DNA of 59,489 bases from Fontibacterium universale. GTDB lineage: Bacteria > Pseudomonadota > Alphaproteobacteria > Pelagibacterales > Pelagibacteraceae. Below the pieces are notes generated by a model. That model did not search any database. It worked only from the letters and a program-made list of their open reading frames with translations, and was not told the DNA's origin. The stretch lies in assembly GCA_965236175.1 (NCBI GenBank), contig CBDEAT010000007.1, positions 1 through 59,489 on the forward strand, read 5' to 3'. Below are positions 8,513 to 17,433 of this stretch, one piece after another (the stretch's first letter is position 1; each line of letters begins with the position of its first letter). Position numbers and translations under genes: made by a program.

Positions 8513-9286
8513 TTGAGTAATAAAATTAAAATTTTAGGTGATAAAATTGCAGAAGCTAGATTTAAAAGAAAGTTTTTGCCAAAAATTTCAAAATCTTTAA
8601 TAAACAATCCTAATGTTGCAGCACAAATCTGCAGACATGCTGAAATGGAATTATTGTGGAATCCTATTGGCTTTAAAGCTGGGGCCACAAATAAAAGCAT
8701 GTGGAATAAATTAAAAGCTAAAAAGCCTTTCTTTTCTTATTTATACGAAGAAAGCACATACAAAAATAAAGGCAAAATGCCTTTTCAAAGCAACTTAATT
8801 GGAGCTGAGCTTGAGGTTGCTTTTAAGATTAAAAATGAAGTTTTTAATTTTAATAAAAAAATTACTAAATCAAATGTTAATAAATTCATTATAGGGATAG
8901 CACCAGCAATAGAAGTTGTTGGATTTAGACAAAAATTAAAAGCAATTGATTGTCTTGGAAGAATGATTTCAGACTTTGGACTGAATGTTGGCTTTGTTGT
9001 GGGAAAATTAAAAAAATATAGTTTAAAAAAAATTACTTCTATTCCAACAGTTTTAACTAACAAAACTGCTAAAAAAAATTATCCTGGTAATACAAAAATT
9101 GTTTTGGGTAATCCAATTAATTCATTAATTTGGCTGCTTAATGAAATAAGAAAAAATAATATGATATTAAGTTTTGATTTCTGGGTAACAACAGGTTCGT
9201 CAACTCCCATTATTCCTATTAAAAAAGGGGATCTTTTTTCTGGAAGCGTTAAAGGTCTTGGAAGCGTATCTTTAAAAATAAGTTAA
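8513..9286 (+). CDS. 2-keto-4-pentenoate hydratase / FAH-family enzyme
   Basis: The 257-residue protein resembles the MhpD/4-oxalocrotonate decarboxylase group. Visible signatures are NPIGFKAGATNKSMW, ELEVAFKIKNEVF (metal-site Glu-x-Glu), GIAPAIEVVGFRQK, and the end WVTTGSSTPIIPIKKGDLFSGSVKGLGSVSLKI. Such enzymes act on 2-oxo acids in catabolic meta-cleavage pathways. The start is TTG at 8513, four bases after the dctM stop, so it belongs to the TRAP operon. No other pathway genes are nearby. The operon link suggests that it processes the imported acid, which is inference. Confidence 0.8.
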   Translation: MSNKIKILGDKIAEARFKRKFLPKISKSLINNPNVAAQICRHAEMELLWNPIGFKAGATNKSMWNKLKAKKPFFSYLYEESTYKNKGKMPFQSNLIGAELEVAFKIKNEVFNFNKKITKSNVNKFIIGIAPAIEVVGFRQKLKAIDCLGRMISDFGLNVGFVVGKLKKYSLKKITSIPTVLTNKTAKKNYPGNTKIVLGNPINSLIWLLNEIRKNNMILSFDFWVTTGSSTPIIPIKKGDLFSGSVKGLGSVSLKIS

Positions 9287-9287
9287 A

Positions 9288-10154
9288 TTACTTTTTTGTA
9301 ATTACCATCTTTCTTGAAAGATAAATTAAAAGAATAATTGCAATAGAGAAAATAATTGTGAGAAGGTCTAATGTTTCACCGAGTAAATAAATTGAAAAAG
9401 CAAAAGTGAAAAAAGGCATAAGCAATTGAATCTGGCTTACTCGCACAGCTCCGCCTATATCCAATCCTTTATACCAAGCAAAGAAACCTATCCATTGCGA
9501 AAATATTGCGACATATAAAAATGCAAGCCACGAAATAATATTAATTTCAGTTTTTGGAAAATAATAAATCGCTAAACTAAAGTGCACTGGTAAAGCAAGA
9601 ACAAGTGACCATGAAATAACATCAGCTGAAACCATAATTTTTGTAAGTTTAGCTCCAAAATTATAGCCAATCGCTGCAACAATCACAGCAATACAAAATA
9701 AAATATCAGAATATGACAATTCTAATTTTTTATTTTCTTCATGACTATGAATTAAAATATAAATGACAATCAATAAACATCCAATAAAAGCACACACCCA
9801 AAACCCTAATGACGCTTTTTGTTTAAAATAAAATGAGGCTAAAATTGCTGTAGCTAGCGGTAAAAAAGCTAAAATGACTCCGGCATGTATTGATGTAGAA
9901 TAAATTAAACCTAAAGAAAGAGATAATGGAAATGCAACCGTTATGCACAAAGCTATTGTAGAAAAATTAAACAAGTATTTTAATTTTGGAATTTTTTTTC
10001 TAAAAAATAATAAATAAAGAAGCGAAAGAATTCCGGCCAGCGCTGATCTGCCAAAAGTAATAAATTCTGGTGAAAGCTGACCATTACTATTTCCTAGTGC
10101 AATCTTAGTAGCTACTGGTGTAATAGAAAAAATAATTATCCCAATCAAGACCAA
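9288..10154 (-). CDS. EamA/DMT-family permease
   Basis: This 288-residue inner-membrane protein has ten predicted helices in two EamA repeats. The first half has VATKIALGNSNGQLSPEFITFGRSALAG and the second has the typical GEKL-like position LLGETLDLLT. The likely start is TTG at 10154; no ATG lies upstream before an in-frame stop. The gene converges on the hydratase with only one base between stops. DMT proteins export metabolites such as amino acids, but the substrate is not predictable. It is one of three EamA genes in this window and the only intact one. Confidence 0.88.
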   Translation of the reverse strand: MVLIGIIIFSITPVATKIALGNSNGQLSPEFITFGRSALAGILSLLYLLFFRKKIPKLKYLFNFSTIALCITVAFPLSLSLGLIYSTSIHAGVILAFLPLATAILASFYFKQKASLGFWVCAFIGCLLIVIYILIHSHEENKKLELSYSDILFCIAVIVAAIGYNFGAKLTKIMVSADVISWSLVLALPVHFSLAIYYFPKTEINIISWLAFLYVAIFSQWIGFFAWYKGLDIGGAVRVSQIQLLMPFFTFAFSIYLLGETLDLLTIIFSIAIILLIYLSRKMVITKK

Positions 10155-10215
10155 AAATAAAACCTTTAGTCTCGTTGCTTAAACTTGAAAAAAAAATTTT
10201 CATTAAATATTAAGA

Positions 10216-11505
10216 TTAACTAGCCTTTTTTAAATCTTGTCTCTCTCTTTCAAATAATAATGCTAAACGATCAATCATATAATCTGAAGCCTCAAAAACA
10301 TTTTTTGGGTTAAACATTTTAGTTTCGGTAGTATCTGTTTTATCTTCTAATGAAATATCATTAACTAAACGTTCTGACGCATTTTCTCCCTTAATATAAA
10401 GTAAGAATAAATAATCATTATCAGGAGTATCTTGGTTCTTTATAAAACACTCACCATTCTCTGCAATATTATCAATAAAAGCTAGCGGTGCTCTTTTTTT
10501 GGTTAAGTATCTTTTATTAACTTGAAATACGATTGATTTCATATTTCTAGAATACTTTTCTAATCTATCAACAACCTGTTGTTTAATTTCATTTTCTTTC
10601 TTTTCTGCATCTAATATTGCTCTAGCCTCTTCTCTTGTTCTTCTATGAGCTTCAAGTTCAACTAATTTTGCTTCTCTTCTTTTAAGTTTAATCTCTTGTA
10701 TTTTTTCTCTAAAAATCTTAAGTCGCTCTTCGAAAGCTCTTAGTTTACTTCTTAACTGATATATTTTTTCTTTCTCTAGCCGTTTATGATCTTTGAGTTG
10801 TAAATCTAATCTTCTTTCAAGTGCTTTTTGCTCAAGAATAATTCTTTTTTCTAAAGCCTTTTGTTCTCTTTCTAGATTACGAAGCTCTATTTGTTTCGCT
10901 TTAAGTAATTGCTTATTAAATTGAAATTTCTGTTTCTTAAGCTCATTAATCTCACGTAAATTTTGTTTCTTTAAAGACTCAAGCTCACGCTTTCTTTGAA
11001 TAGCTTGCTGCTTAATAAGCTTAATTTGTTTTTTTTGCCTATTTTCTTTCCAGGTAAGAATTTTATTTTGAAAATAAGACTTTAAACCAAAAAAATTAGT
11101 AAACCGATCTTTAATATAGAGGCCAAATTTATCTAAAAGATTATTTTTGTATTTTGATATTTTTTTAATCTTTAATTTTTTTTTCTTAACTCTTATGTTC
11201 TTTCTTTTTTTTAAAGATTTTTTAATTTTCTTATTTATTTTCTTATATTTTTTTGAATAGGTTTTTTTTCTAATTTTTTTCTTTTTTAATTTTTTTATTT
11301 TTTTCTTAGAAATCTTTTTTTTGTTTAAAGGCCGTTTAATACTTTTTTTGAATTTAATTTTCTTTTTAATTTTCTTTTTTAAAGAAGGTTTACTTTTTTT
11401 GAGTACTCTTTTCTTAAATACTTTTTTTTTGACTACTTTCTTTTTTATAATTCTTTTGATTTTTTTAAATGACTTTTTTTTATTTTTTTTCTTGGTTTTC
11501 ATCAC
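10216..11505 (-). CDS. Extremely lysine-rich coiled-coil protein, 429 aa
   Basis: I do not recognise the family. Three regions are visible. Residues 1-120 contain 65 lysines, in KKK/KKI-type runs with Arg, Ser and Ile, like histone-H1-type tails. Residues about 150-310 are a long charged coiled coil rich in Lys, Glu, Arg and Leu (for example LEREQKALEKRI). Residues about 320-429 are less biased and may fold (IVFQVNKRYL, LAFIDNIAENGECF, NDYLFLLYIKG). There is no signal peptide or membrane helix. The basic tail suggests DNA, RNA or polyphosphate binding, which is inference. The frame is intact despite its long A-runs. Confidence 0.75.
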   Translation of the reverse strand: MMKTKKKNKKKSFKKIKRIIKKKVVKKKVFKKRVLKKSKPSLKKKIKKKIKFKKSIKRPLNKKKISKKKIKKLKKKKIRKKTYSKKYKKINKKIKKSLKKRKNIRVKKKKLKIKKISKYKNNLLDKFGLYIKDRFTNFFGLKSYFQNKILTWKENRQKKQIKLIKQQAIQRKRELESLKKQNLREINELKKQKFQFNKQLLKAKQIELRNLEREQKALEKRIILEQKALERRLDLQLKDHKRLEKEKIYQLRSKLRAFEERLKIFREKIQEIKLKRREAKLVELEAHRRTREEARAILDAEKKENEIKQQVVDRLEKYSRNMKSIVFQVNKRYLTKKRAPLAFIDNIAENGECFIKNQDTPDNDYLFLLYIKGENASERLVNDISLEDKTDTTETKMFNPKNVFEASDYMIDRLALLFERERQDLKKAS

Positions 11506-11584
11506 TAATAAACAAAAATATTATGTCAAATAAGGATAAATTATAACTAACATTAAAATGAAAAAATAATAGATAATTAATTAT

Positions 11585-12457
11585 CTATGAAAAATTTACA
11601 TCTTTAAGATCTTTTACTAAATTAGATCTTTGCTGATCACTCAAAGCAACCAAAGGTGGTCTAATATTTGACCAGTTACTATCTTCTTTAATTTTTGTAG
11701 CTTTTAAAGCTGCAATAACGGGATATTTTTCAAAAACATCTCTAACGGATTTTATTTTTTTATTAATTGATTCTCCTTCTGTTTTGTCAAAAGTATTTAT
11801 TAATTTTGCAGCCTCAATATTTACGTTGGTAGTTGCGCTAATGCATCCTGAGCAACCAATATGCAGACCATCATAAAGAAATTTTTCACTACCCGGATAA
11901 ACAATAAAATTTTTGATCTCCTTATATTTTTTAGTATTTTCGAAATTACCCGAGCTATCTTTTATTCCTGTAATTAGGTCTGAAAATTCTTTTTTAAGTC
12001 TATTAACAAGATCTATAGAAATAGTAACGCCACTTACCTGCGGGATATTATATAAAAAAACACGAAGATTGTTTGATTTAACTATATTGATAATTTCTTT
12101 ATAATATTGATAAACGCCTTCATCTGAAACATTTTTATAATAAAACGGTGGTAACAATAAAACTGAATATATTTTATTTTCCACTGCAGTTTTAGTCAGT
12201 AAAGCAGCATCTACAAAAGAAGTATTTCCAGTTCCTATAATTATTTTTTCTTTAGGCAAATCACTATTTGCTAATGTTTTAATTAAATCTATTTTTTCAG
12301 ATACAGAAATTGAATTTGCCTCACCCGTTGTTCCAAGTGGAGCTAAGCTAATATTATTTTTTAATAAAAATTCACAATGGGAAATAAATAATTTTGTATC
12401 TATAGTTAAGTCCTTTTTAAAAGGAGTTAAAACTGCTGAATAAACTGCTTTTTCCAT
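11585..12457 (-). CDS. DapA/NanA-family aldolase (dihydrodipicolinate-synthase-like)
   Basis: This 290-residue TIM-barrel lyase forms a Schiff base with its substrate. Key elements are LGTTGEANSIS at about 41-51, Tyr136 in LYNIPQVSG, and Lys166 in GIKDSSGN. The segment LLPPFYYKNVSDEGVYQYY is closer to 2-keto-3-deoxy-sugar-acid or N-acetylneuraminate lyase relatives than to classic DapA, which has PYYNKP there. It may therefore be a catabolic aldolase and not the lysine enzyme. No dap gene is adjacent; dapD and dapE lie about 45 kb away. Confidence 0.85.
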   Translation of the reverse strand: MEKAVYSAVLTPFKKDLTIDTKLFISHCEFLLKNNISLAPLGTTGEANSISVSEKIDLIKTLANSDLPKEKIIIGTGNTSFVDAALLTKTAVENKIYSVLLLPPFYYKNVSDEGVYQYYKEIINIVKSNNLRVFLYNIPQVSGVTISIDLVNRLKKEFSDLITGIKDSSGNFENTKKYKEIKNFIVYPGSEKFLYDGLHIGCSGCISATTNVNIEAAKLINTFDKTEGESINKKIKSVRDVFEKYPVIAALKATKIKEDSNWSNIRPPLVALSDQQRSNLVKDLKDVNFS

Positions 12458-12551
12458 GATTTATTTTTTAATTACATAGGTTTTAGATATTATCTGTAAA
12501 AAAACAATAATTTAAAATAAATATCAACAGGCGAACATCTATAAAAAATTA

Positions 12552-13481
12552 ATGAACAAGGGATTGATAATTCAAACAAGACCGGGCGTTGGAGATTTAT
12601 GCATGTTTCTTCCTTATATTCAGCAAATCAAAGAGCATAATAAAGATTTTCAATTTACTTTGATTACTAAAAAAAGAACAGCGGCAAAACAAATATTAAA
12701 GTACGAACAGTCAGTTAACCAAACTGTTTATTTAGAAGATGAAATCTTAGGAATAACAAAATCAAAAATTAATAACTTTTTTAAAATATTAAATTTTATA
12801 AAAAAAAATAATTTTTCAAAAATTTATATTATGCATTTTAGTATCTTCTGGTTTTTAGTAGCCAAAATATCAGGTATTAAAAAGATTTATAAATATGGAA
12901 TATTTAAAAAAAACGTAGATATTTATCTAAATGCTTTAGAACAAAATAAGAGATGGCTTCAAGATAGCAATCTATCTAGTCAAACAAAAATAGCTTACCC
13001 TCAAAATAATATTAAAAATAACAATCAAATTATTATTGGTATTGGATCTTCTGGTCCAACCAAAAGATGGCCAACAGAAAATTATATTGAACTCATTAAA
13101 AAAATTAATAACAAAAATATTAAATTCTATTTAGCAGGTGGAAACAATGAGATTGAAAATCAAATCGCAAACAAAATTATTAATGAGATCAAGGATAATA
13201 GAATAGAATCCTTATGTTCTCTAAGTATCGAAGAAATAATGCCAATTATTAACTCTAGCAAATTATATATCGGTAACGATACTGGCTTCATGCATTTAAG
13301 CGCCGGCTTAAATATTCCGGCCATAGGTCTTTTTGGAGATACGCCTTTATCTTATGCAAACTACACTAAAAATATTATGCCTATTATTCCTAAAAACTTT
13401 GAAACTGTAAGCCATAATTCTATGGCCATGAACCAAATAACAATTGAGCAGGTATTAAATGAAGTTAAAAAATTTATCTAA
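12552..13481 (+). CDS. Glycosyltransferase family 9 (heptosyltransferase-like)
   Basis: The 309-residue GT-B protein starts with the GT9 signature IIQTRPGVGDLCMFLPYIQQI. It has the donor-site region IGIGSSGPTKRWPTENYIELI, and the C-terminal motif SKLYIGNDTGFMHLSAGLNIPAIGLFGDT. GT9 enzymes add heptose or related sugars to the lipopolysaccharide core at the cytoplasmic face. The gene stands alone and overlaps the 3' end of the AsmA-like gene by 8 bases. The sugar specificity is not known. Confidence 0.88.
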   Translation: MNKGLIIQTRPGVGDLCMFLPYIQQIKEHNKDFQFTLITKKRTAAKQILKYEQSVNQTVYLEDEILGITKSKINNFFKILNFIKKNNFSKIYIMHFSIFWFLVAKISGIKKIYKYGIFKKNVDIYLNALEQNKRWLQDSNLSSQTKIAYPQNNIKNNNQIIIGIGSSGPTKRWPTENYIELIKKINNKNIKFYLAGGNNEIENQIANKIINEIKDNRIESLCSLSIEEIMPIINSSKLYIGNDTGFMHLSAGLNIPAIGLFGDTPLSYANYTKNIMPIIPKNFETVSHNSMAMNQITIEQVLNEVKKFI

Positions 13482-14256
13482 AAGTTCTTTCCAATTTTTT
13501 TAAAGATTCTGGGGAAATTTTATTTTTTAAATTTTTTACTTTTTCTTTTATTTTATTTTTTAAGTCGCCTTGAATAACTTCGTTATTAATATTTAATAAA
13601 ACATTAGCAAAAACCATCTGCAGAACTTCTTTAAATTTAGTAGATTTTTCAGCAGTTCCCACATTATTAAAAGACATTTTATTTAAATTGATATCTTTAT
13701 TGATATCTAAAAATTCTGAAAAAGCATTTATCTTAGTGTTATTAATAGTCAGTTGATTAATTAAAAAATCTTTATTTTTTTTCTTAGATTGATTCTTGGA
13801 TTCTAATTCTTTAGATGCCTCTGTTTCTTTGGATGAAGAGGAAACAGAATTTTTTAAAGCTGGCTTAAAGAAGCTAACATTGTCTTTAACTTCTTTATTA
13901 TTAATTAACACTTCATAATACAAAGTTGCTCCATCAATATTAATATCATTTATAACAATTGTATCTTTGAATAGACTAGTAAATGCAAAGTTTGCATTAA
14001 TATTTTTAATCTGAATAATATTTTTATTTTTAAAACCGTCTAAATTTTTAATTTCAACATTACTAATTTTAATAGAAGACCCCAATATACTGGTGTCTAT
14101 TTTTCCAACAGACACCTGTTGTCCTAAAGCCTGAGTGCCTTGATCAATAATTAAATTTTTAACTATTTTATCTACTCTATAACTTAAAAAATCTAAAATT
14201 AAGAATGCTACACTTAGAAAAACTACTGAAAGGATAATAATTTTTTTTTTATTCAT
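13474..14256 (-). CDS. AsmA-like membrane-anchored protein, 260 aa
   Basis: One N-terminal membrane helix (about residues 5-25) leads into a periplasmic domain like the N-terminal part of AsmA/DUF748 proteins: VGKIDTSILGSSIKISNVEIKNLDGF, IQIKNINANF and INDINIDGATLYYE. A lysine- and serine-rich linker near 135-160 is followed by a second strand-rich part (FLINQLTINNTKINAF) and a basic C-terminus. AsmA proteins act in lipid transport or outer-membrane maintenance; this short one may do the same. Its ATG overlaps the stop of the small membrane gene upstream (ATGA). Confidence 0.7.
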   Translation of the reverse strand: MNKKKIIILSVVFLSVAFLILDFLSYRVDKIVKNLIIDQGTQALGQQVSVGKIDTSILGSSIKISNVEIKNLDGFKNKNIIQIKNINANFAFTSLFKDTIVINDINIDGATLYYEVLINNKEVKDNVSFFKPALKNSVSSSSKETEASKELESKNQSKKKNKDFLINQLTINNTKINAFSEFLDINKDINLNKMSFNNVGTAEKSTKFKEVLQMVFANVLLNINNEVIQGDLKNKIKEKVKNLKNKISPESLKKLERTFR

Positions 14257-14366
14257 ATAGTAAAAAGCAATATCATAACAATTATAGGGAATAATAAAAT
14301 AAAACCTATTAACTTATTTTTAATAAAAAAATATTTTATTACTTCTAAAAAATCTTTAATGACCAT
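14253..14366 (-). CDS. Small single-helix membrane protein, 37 aa (DUF5989-like)
   Basis: This small frame starts with ATG at 14366 and stops by overlapping the ATG of the AsmA-like gene, which implies translational coupling. The product has an amphipathic start (MVIKDFLEVIKYFFIKNK) followed by one hydrophobic helix (IGFILLFPIIVMILLF). The pattern resembles DUF5989 small membrane proteins, in which a short charged helix precedes a Pro-containing membrane helix. The resemblance is by eye only. It probably works with its AsmA-like neighbour in the envelope. Confidence 0.5.
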   Translation of the reverse strand: MVIKDFLEVIKYFFIKNKLIGFILLFPIIVMILLFTI

Positions 14367-14414
14367 TAATATATATCAATATATAAAATTAAAATTTTAT
14401 CAATATAGATTTGA

Positions 14415-16490
14415 ATGAATACATCCATACCAAAGATAAATAAAATTCTAAACACTGTTAAAATTCATAATGAAGAATTAATTGATAATTATTCCTGGAT
14501 TAAACAAAAAAATTGGAAAGAAGTAATATTAGATCCTAATAAATTAAATACCCCAGTTAAAAAATATCTAGATGAGGAAAATTTATTTAAAGAAGAGCAG
14601 CTTAAAGATATCAAGGACATAGAAAAAAAACTTTTTGAAGAATTAAAATCTAAAATCAAAAATGAGGATAATTCGGTTCCAAAAAAAGATGGGGATTATT
14701 TTTATGCCTATAAATATAACAAAAATAGTGAATACCCAATTTATTATAGGAAAAATGCTAAGAACAATTTTGAAGAAATTATTTTAGATTGTGAAAAAAA
14801 ATCTAAAACACATTCTTACTTTAATGTAGCCGCTATATCACACAGTCATAATCATAAGCATGTGGCCTATAATATTGATACTAATGGCTCTGAATACTTT
14901 TCAATATTTATTGAAGATATTGAAACAAAAGAAATATTAAGTCCTGAAATAAAAAATACCACTGGAGATATTATTTGGTCTTTAGATAATAACTATATTT
15001 TCTATGTTGGATTAGATCAAAATCATCGTCCTACAAAAGTTTTTAAACACAAAATTGGTTCTGATAGTGAAAAAGATTTATTAATTTATGAAGAAAAAGA
15101 CCCGTCTTTCTTTTGTTCTATAAATTTATCAAAAACAAAAAAATATCTATTTATTAGAACGGCAGATCACGAAACTTCTGAATATCTTTTTATCAATCTA
15201 AAATTGAATGAAACAACACCAATTCTTTTTAAAAAAAGAATTAAAAAAATTGAATACGACTTAGAACATAATGAAAAATTTTTTTTAATAAGCACAAATA
15301 TCGATAATGCAAAAAATTTTAAAATAATGATTAGTCATGAAGAATCTTATCAAAAGTGGGAAGAATTTATTACTTATGAGAAGGTTAATTTAATCTTAGA
15401 TTTTATCTTATTAAAAGACTGGCTTATTAGATTAGAAAGAACCGAAGGTTCTGAAAATATAATCATATTAAATCTTAATAATAAGAATCAACATAAAATT
15501 AGTTTTGATGAGGAAGCATATAATCTTTCATTAGATCATGGATATGAATATGAAACAGATACATTCAGATACTCATATTCATCTCCTACAACGCCGAAAA
15601 GCATTTTTGACTATGACTGTAAATCAAAAAAACAAGAATTAAAAAAAACTCAAGAAGTTCCTTCTGGTCATAATAAAGATGATTATATTTGCAAAAAAAT
15701 ATTTGCCACAGCACATGATAATGAAAAAATTCCAATTACAATTCTTTATAAAAAAGGGGTTAAATTAGATTCTAGTAATCACTTATTACTTTATGGATAT
15801 GGATCTTATGGAATATCTATACCAAGCAATTTCTCTACCAATAGATTAAGTTTGGTTGATAGAGGAATTGTCTATGCAATAGCCCATATTCGAGGTGGCA
15901 AAGAAAAAGGCTATGAATGGTATGAAAATGGAAAACTTCTAAATAAAAAAAATACTTTTTTAGATTTTATAAGTTGTGCTGAGAAATTATGCGAAGATAA
16001 ATATACATCTCCTAAAAAAATTATTGCTCAAGGTGGCTCTGCAGGTGGATTGTTAATGGGCTATATTGCAAATGAACGTCCAGATTTATTTCTTGGAATA
16101 ATTGCGCAAGTACCTTTTGTTGATATCTGCAACACTATGCTTGATGAGGATCTGCCTTTAACTGTTACAGAAATTCCAGAATGGGGGGATATTAAAAATG
16201 ATAAAAAATCTTTTCTATATGTAAAAAGTTATTCACCTTACGATAATGTAAAAAAACAAAACTACCCTCATATGTTAGTTACTGGTGGAATTTCCGATCC
16301 TAGAGTTACGTATTGGGAAATGACAAAATGGGTTGCAAAATTAAGAGAAAATAAAACAGATAATAATTTATTATTACTCCATATGAATATGACTGCTGGA
16401 CACAGTGGTGCTAGCGGAAGATTTGATTATCTTAAAGAAATAGCAATGGAATATGGTTTTGTTTTAAAGATCTGTAAAATGCTATCTTAA
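14415..16490 (+). CDS. ptrB: Oligopeptidase B (S9 prolyl oligopeptidase family)
   Basis: This 691-residue serine peptidase has an N-terminal beta-propeller and a C-terminal alpha/beta hydrolase domain. The catalytic triad is visible: Ser542 in GGSAGG, Asp628 in ISDPRV, and His663 in GHSGASG. The S9A/PtrB hallmarks YGYGSYG and HIRGGKEKGYEWYENGK are present. It cleaves short peptides after basic residues in the cytoplasm or periplasm; no signal peptide is seen. The length is normal. Its last 9 bases overlap the tail of gshB on the other strand. Confidence 0.94.
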   Translation: MNTSIPKINKILNTVKIHNEELIDNYSWIKQKNWKEVILDPNKLNTPVKKYLDEENLFKEEQLKDIKDIEKKLFEELKSKIKNEDNSVPKKDGDYFYAYKYNKNSEYPIYYRKNAKNNFEEIILDCEKKSKTHSYFNVAAISHSHNHKHVAYNIDTNGSEYFSIFIEDIETKEILSPEIKNTTGDIIWSLDNNYIFYVGLDQNHRPTKVFKHKIGSDSEKDLLIYEEKDPSFFCSINLSKTKKYLFIRTADHETSEYLFINLKLNETTPILFKKRIKKIEYDLEHNEKFFLISTNIDNAKNFKIMISHEESYQKWEEFITYEKVNLILDFILLKDWLIRLERTEGSENIIILNLNNKNQHKISFDEEAYNLSLDHGYEYETDTFRYSYSSPTTPKSIFDYDCKSKKQELKKTQEVPSGHNKDDYICKKIFATAHDNEKIPITILYKKGVKLDSSNHLLLYGYGSYGISIPSNFSTNRLSLVDRGIVYAIAHIRGGKEKGYEWYENGKLLNKKNTFLDFISCAEKLCEDKYTSPKKIIAQGGSAGGLLMGYIANERPDLFLGIIAQVPFVDICNTMLDEDLPLTVTEIPEWGDIKNDKKSFLYVKSYSPYDNVKKQNYPHMLVTGGISDPRVTYWEMTKWVAKLRENKTDNNLLLLHMNMTAGHSGASGRFDYLKEIAMEYGFVLKICKMLS

Positions 16491-17433
16491 TTTTTTTTCA
16501 ACTCGATCCCAGAAATACTTCTCTAATCTCACTCCATTTAATCTGTTAATCTCTTGAATGCCAGTTGGAGAAGTTACGTTAATCTCTGTTAAATAATTTC
16601 CAATAACATCAATTCCTGTAAAAAATAATTTATTCTTCTTTAAGAAGGGTTTTAAAATATTACATATCTTTTTATCTCTTCTTACTAAACCAACTTTCTT
16701 TGCGGTTCCTCCTGTATGAAAATTAGCAGTAACGCTACCTTTTTTTGGTATTCTCGCAACAGAGCCGGCATATTCTCCGTCTATTAAAATAATTCTTCTA
16801 TCGCCCTCTTTAATTTCAGTTAAATACTTTTGTATTACTATTGGCTGTTTGTATTTATTAATTAATTTTAGAATCTTACTCTTTTAAAATAGTACTTGTT
16901 CCATCCAATTTTGAAATTCCTTCACCTCCATTGCCGTAAAGCGGTTTAATAATCGTTTTTTTATATTTTTTTTGAAAATTAAAACACTGTTCAATATTTT
17001 TAGAAATAAGAGTGGGTGGAATAATGCTTTTAAAATTAAACATTGATAATTTTTCAGGATTGTCTCTGATTGATTTAGGATCATTTAAAATAAGAGTTTT
17101 ATTAGAAACCATCTCAAGGAGATAAGTTGCAGTAATATAACTCATATTGAATGGTGGATCTTGTCTAACTAAAACAACATCATAATCATCAAGAAATATT
17201 TTTTGAGTTTTAGATTTTTTAAAAAAAATTTTTTTATTTGGAAATAATTTAAAAGCATTACCAAGAGCAGATACTCGTCCATTTTCATAAATCAAATTCT
17301 CTGGCAAGTAATGAAATAGTCTATATCCCCTTTTTTGCGCCTCAAGAGCCAAAATATATGTGCTGTCTGATTTGATATTAATGGACTCTAACGGGTCCAT
17401 TTGAATGGCTATTTTAAAATGCTTCTTCATCAA
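16482..17433 (-). pseudogene. gshB: Glutathione synthetase, split by one frameshift
   Basis: GshB ligates glycine to gamma-glutamylcysteine using ATP. The N-terminal part (KIAIQMDPLESINIKSDSTY, VLVRQDPPFNMSYI, NDPKSIRDNPEKL, IIKPLYGNGGEGI) reads from 17433 to a stop at 16876. The C-terminal ATP-grasp part (IILIDGEYAGSVARIPKKG, ANFHTGGTAKKV, FTGIDVIGNYLTEINVTSPTG) continues in another frame to a stop at 16482. Removing one A from the A-run near 16883-16887 joins them. Both halves are well conserved, so an indel error is more likely than a dead gene. It follows gshA with a 20-base overlap. Confidence 0.9.

Noticed and set aside
11160..11505. Simple-sequence repeat or artefact in the A/T-rich lysine-coding stretch
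   Set aside because: The frame stays open with mixed AAA/AAG, Arg, Ser and Ile codons and continues into a normal coiled coil.
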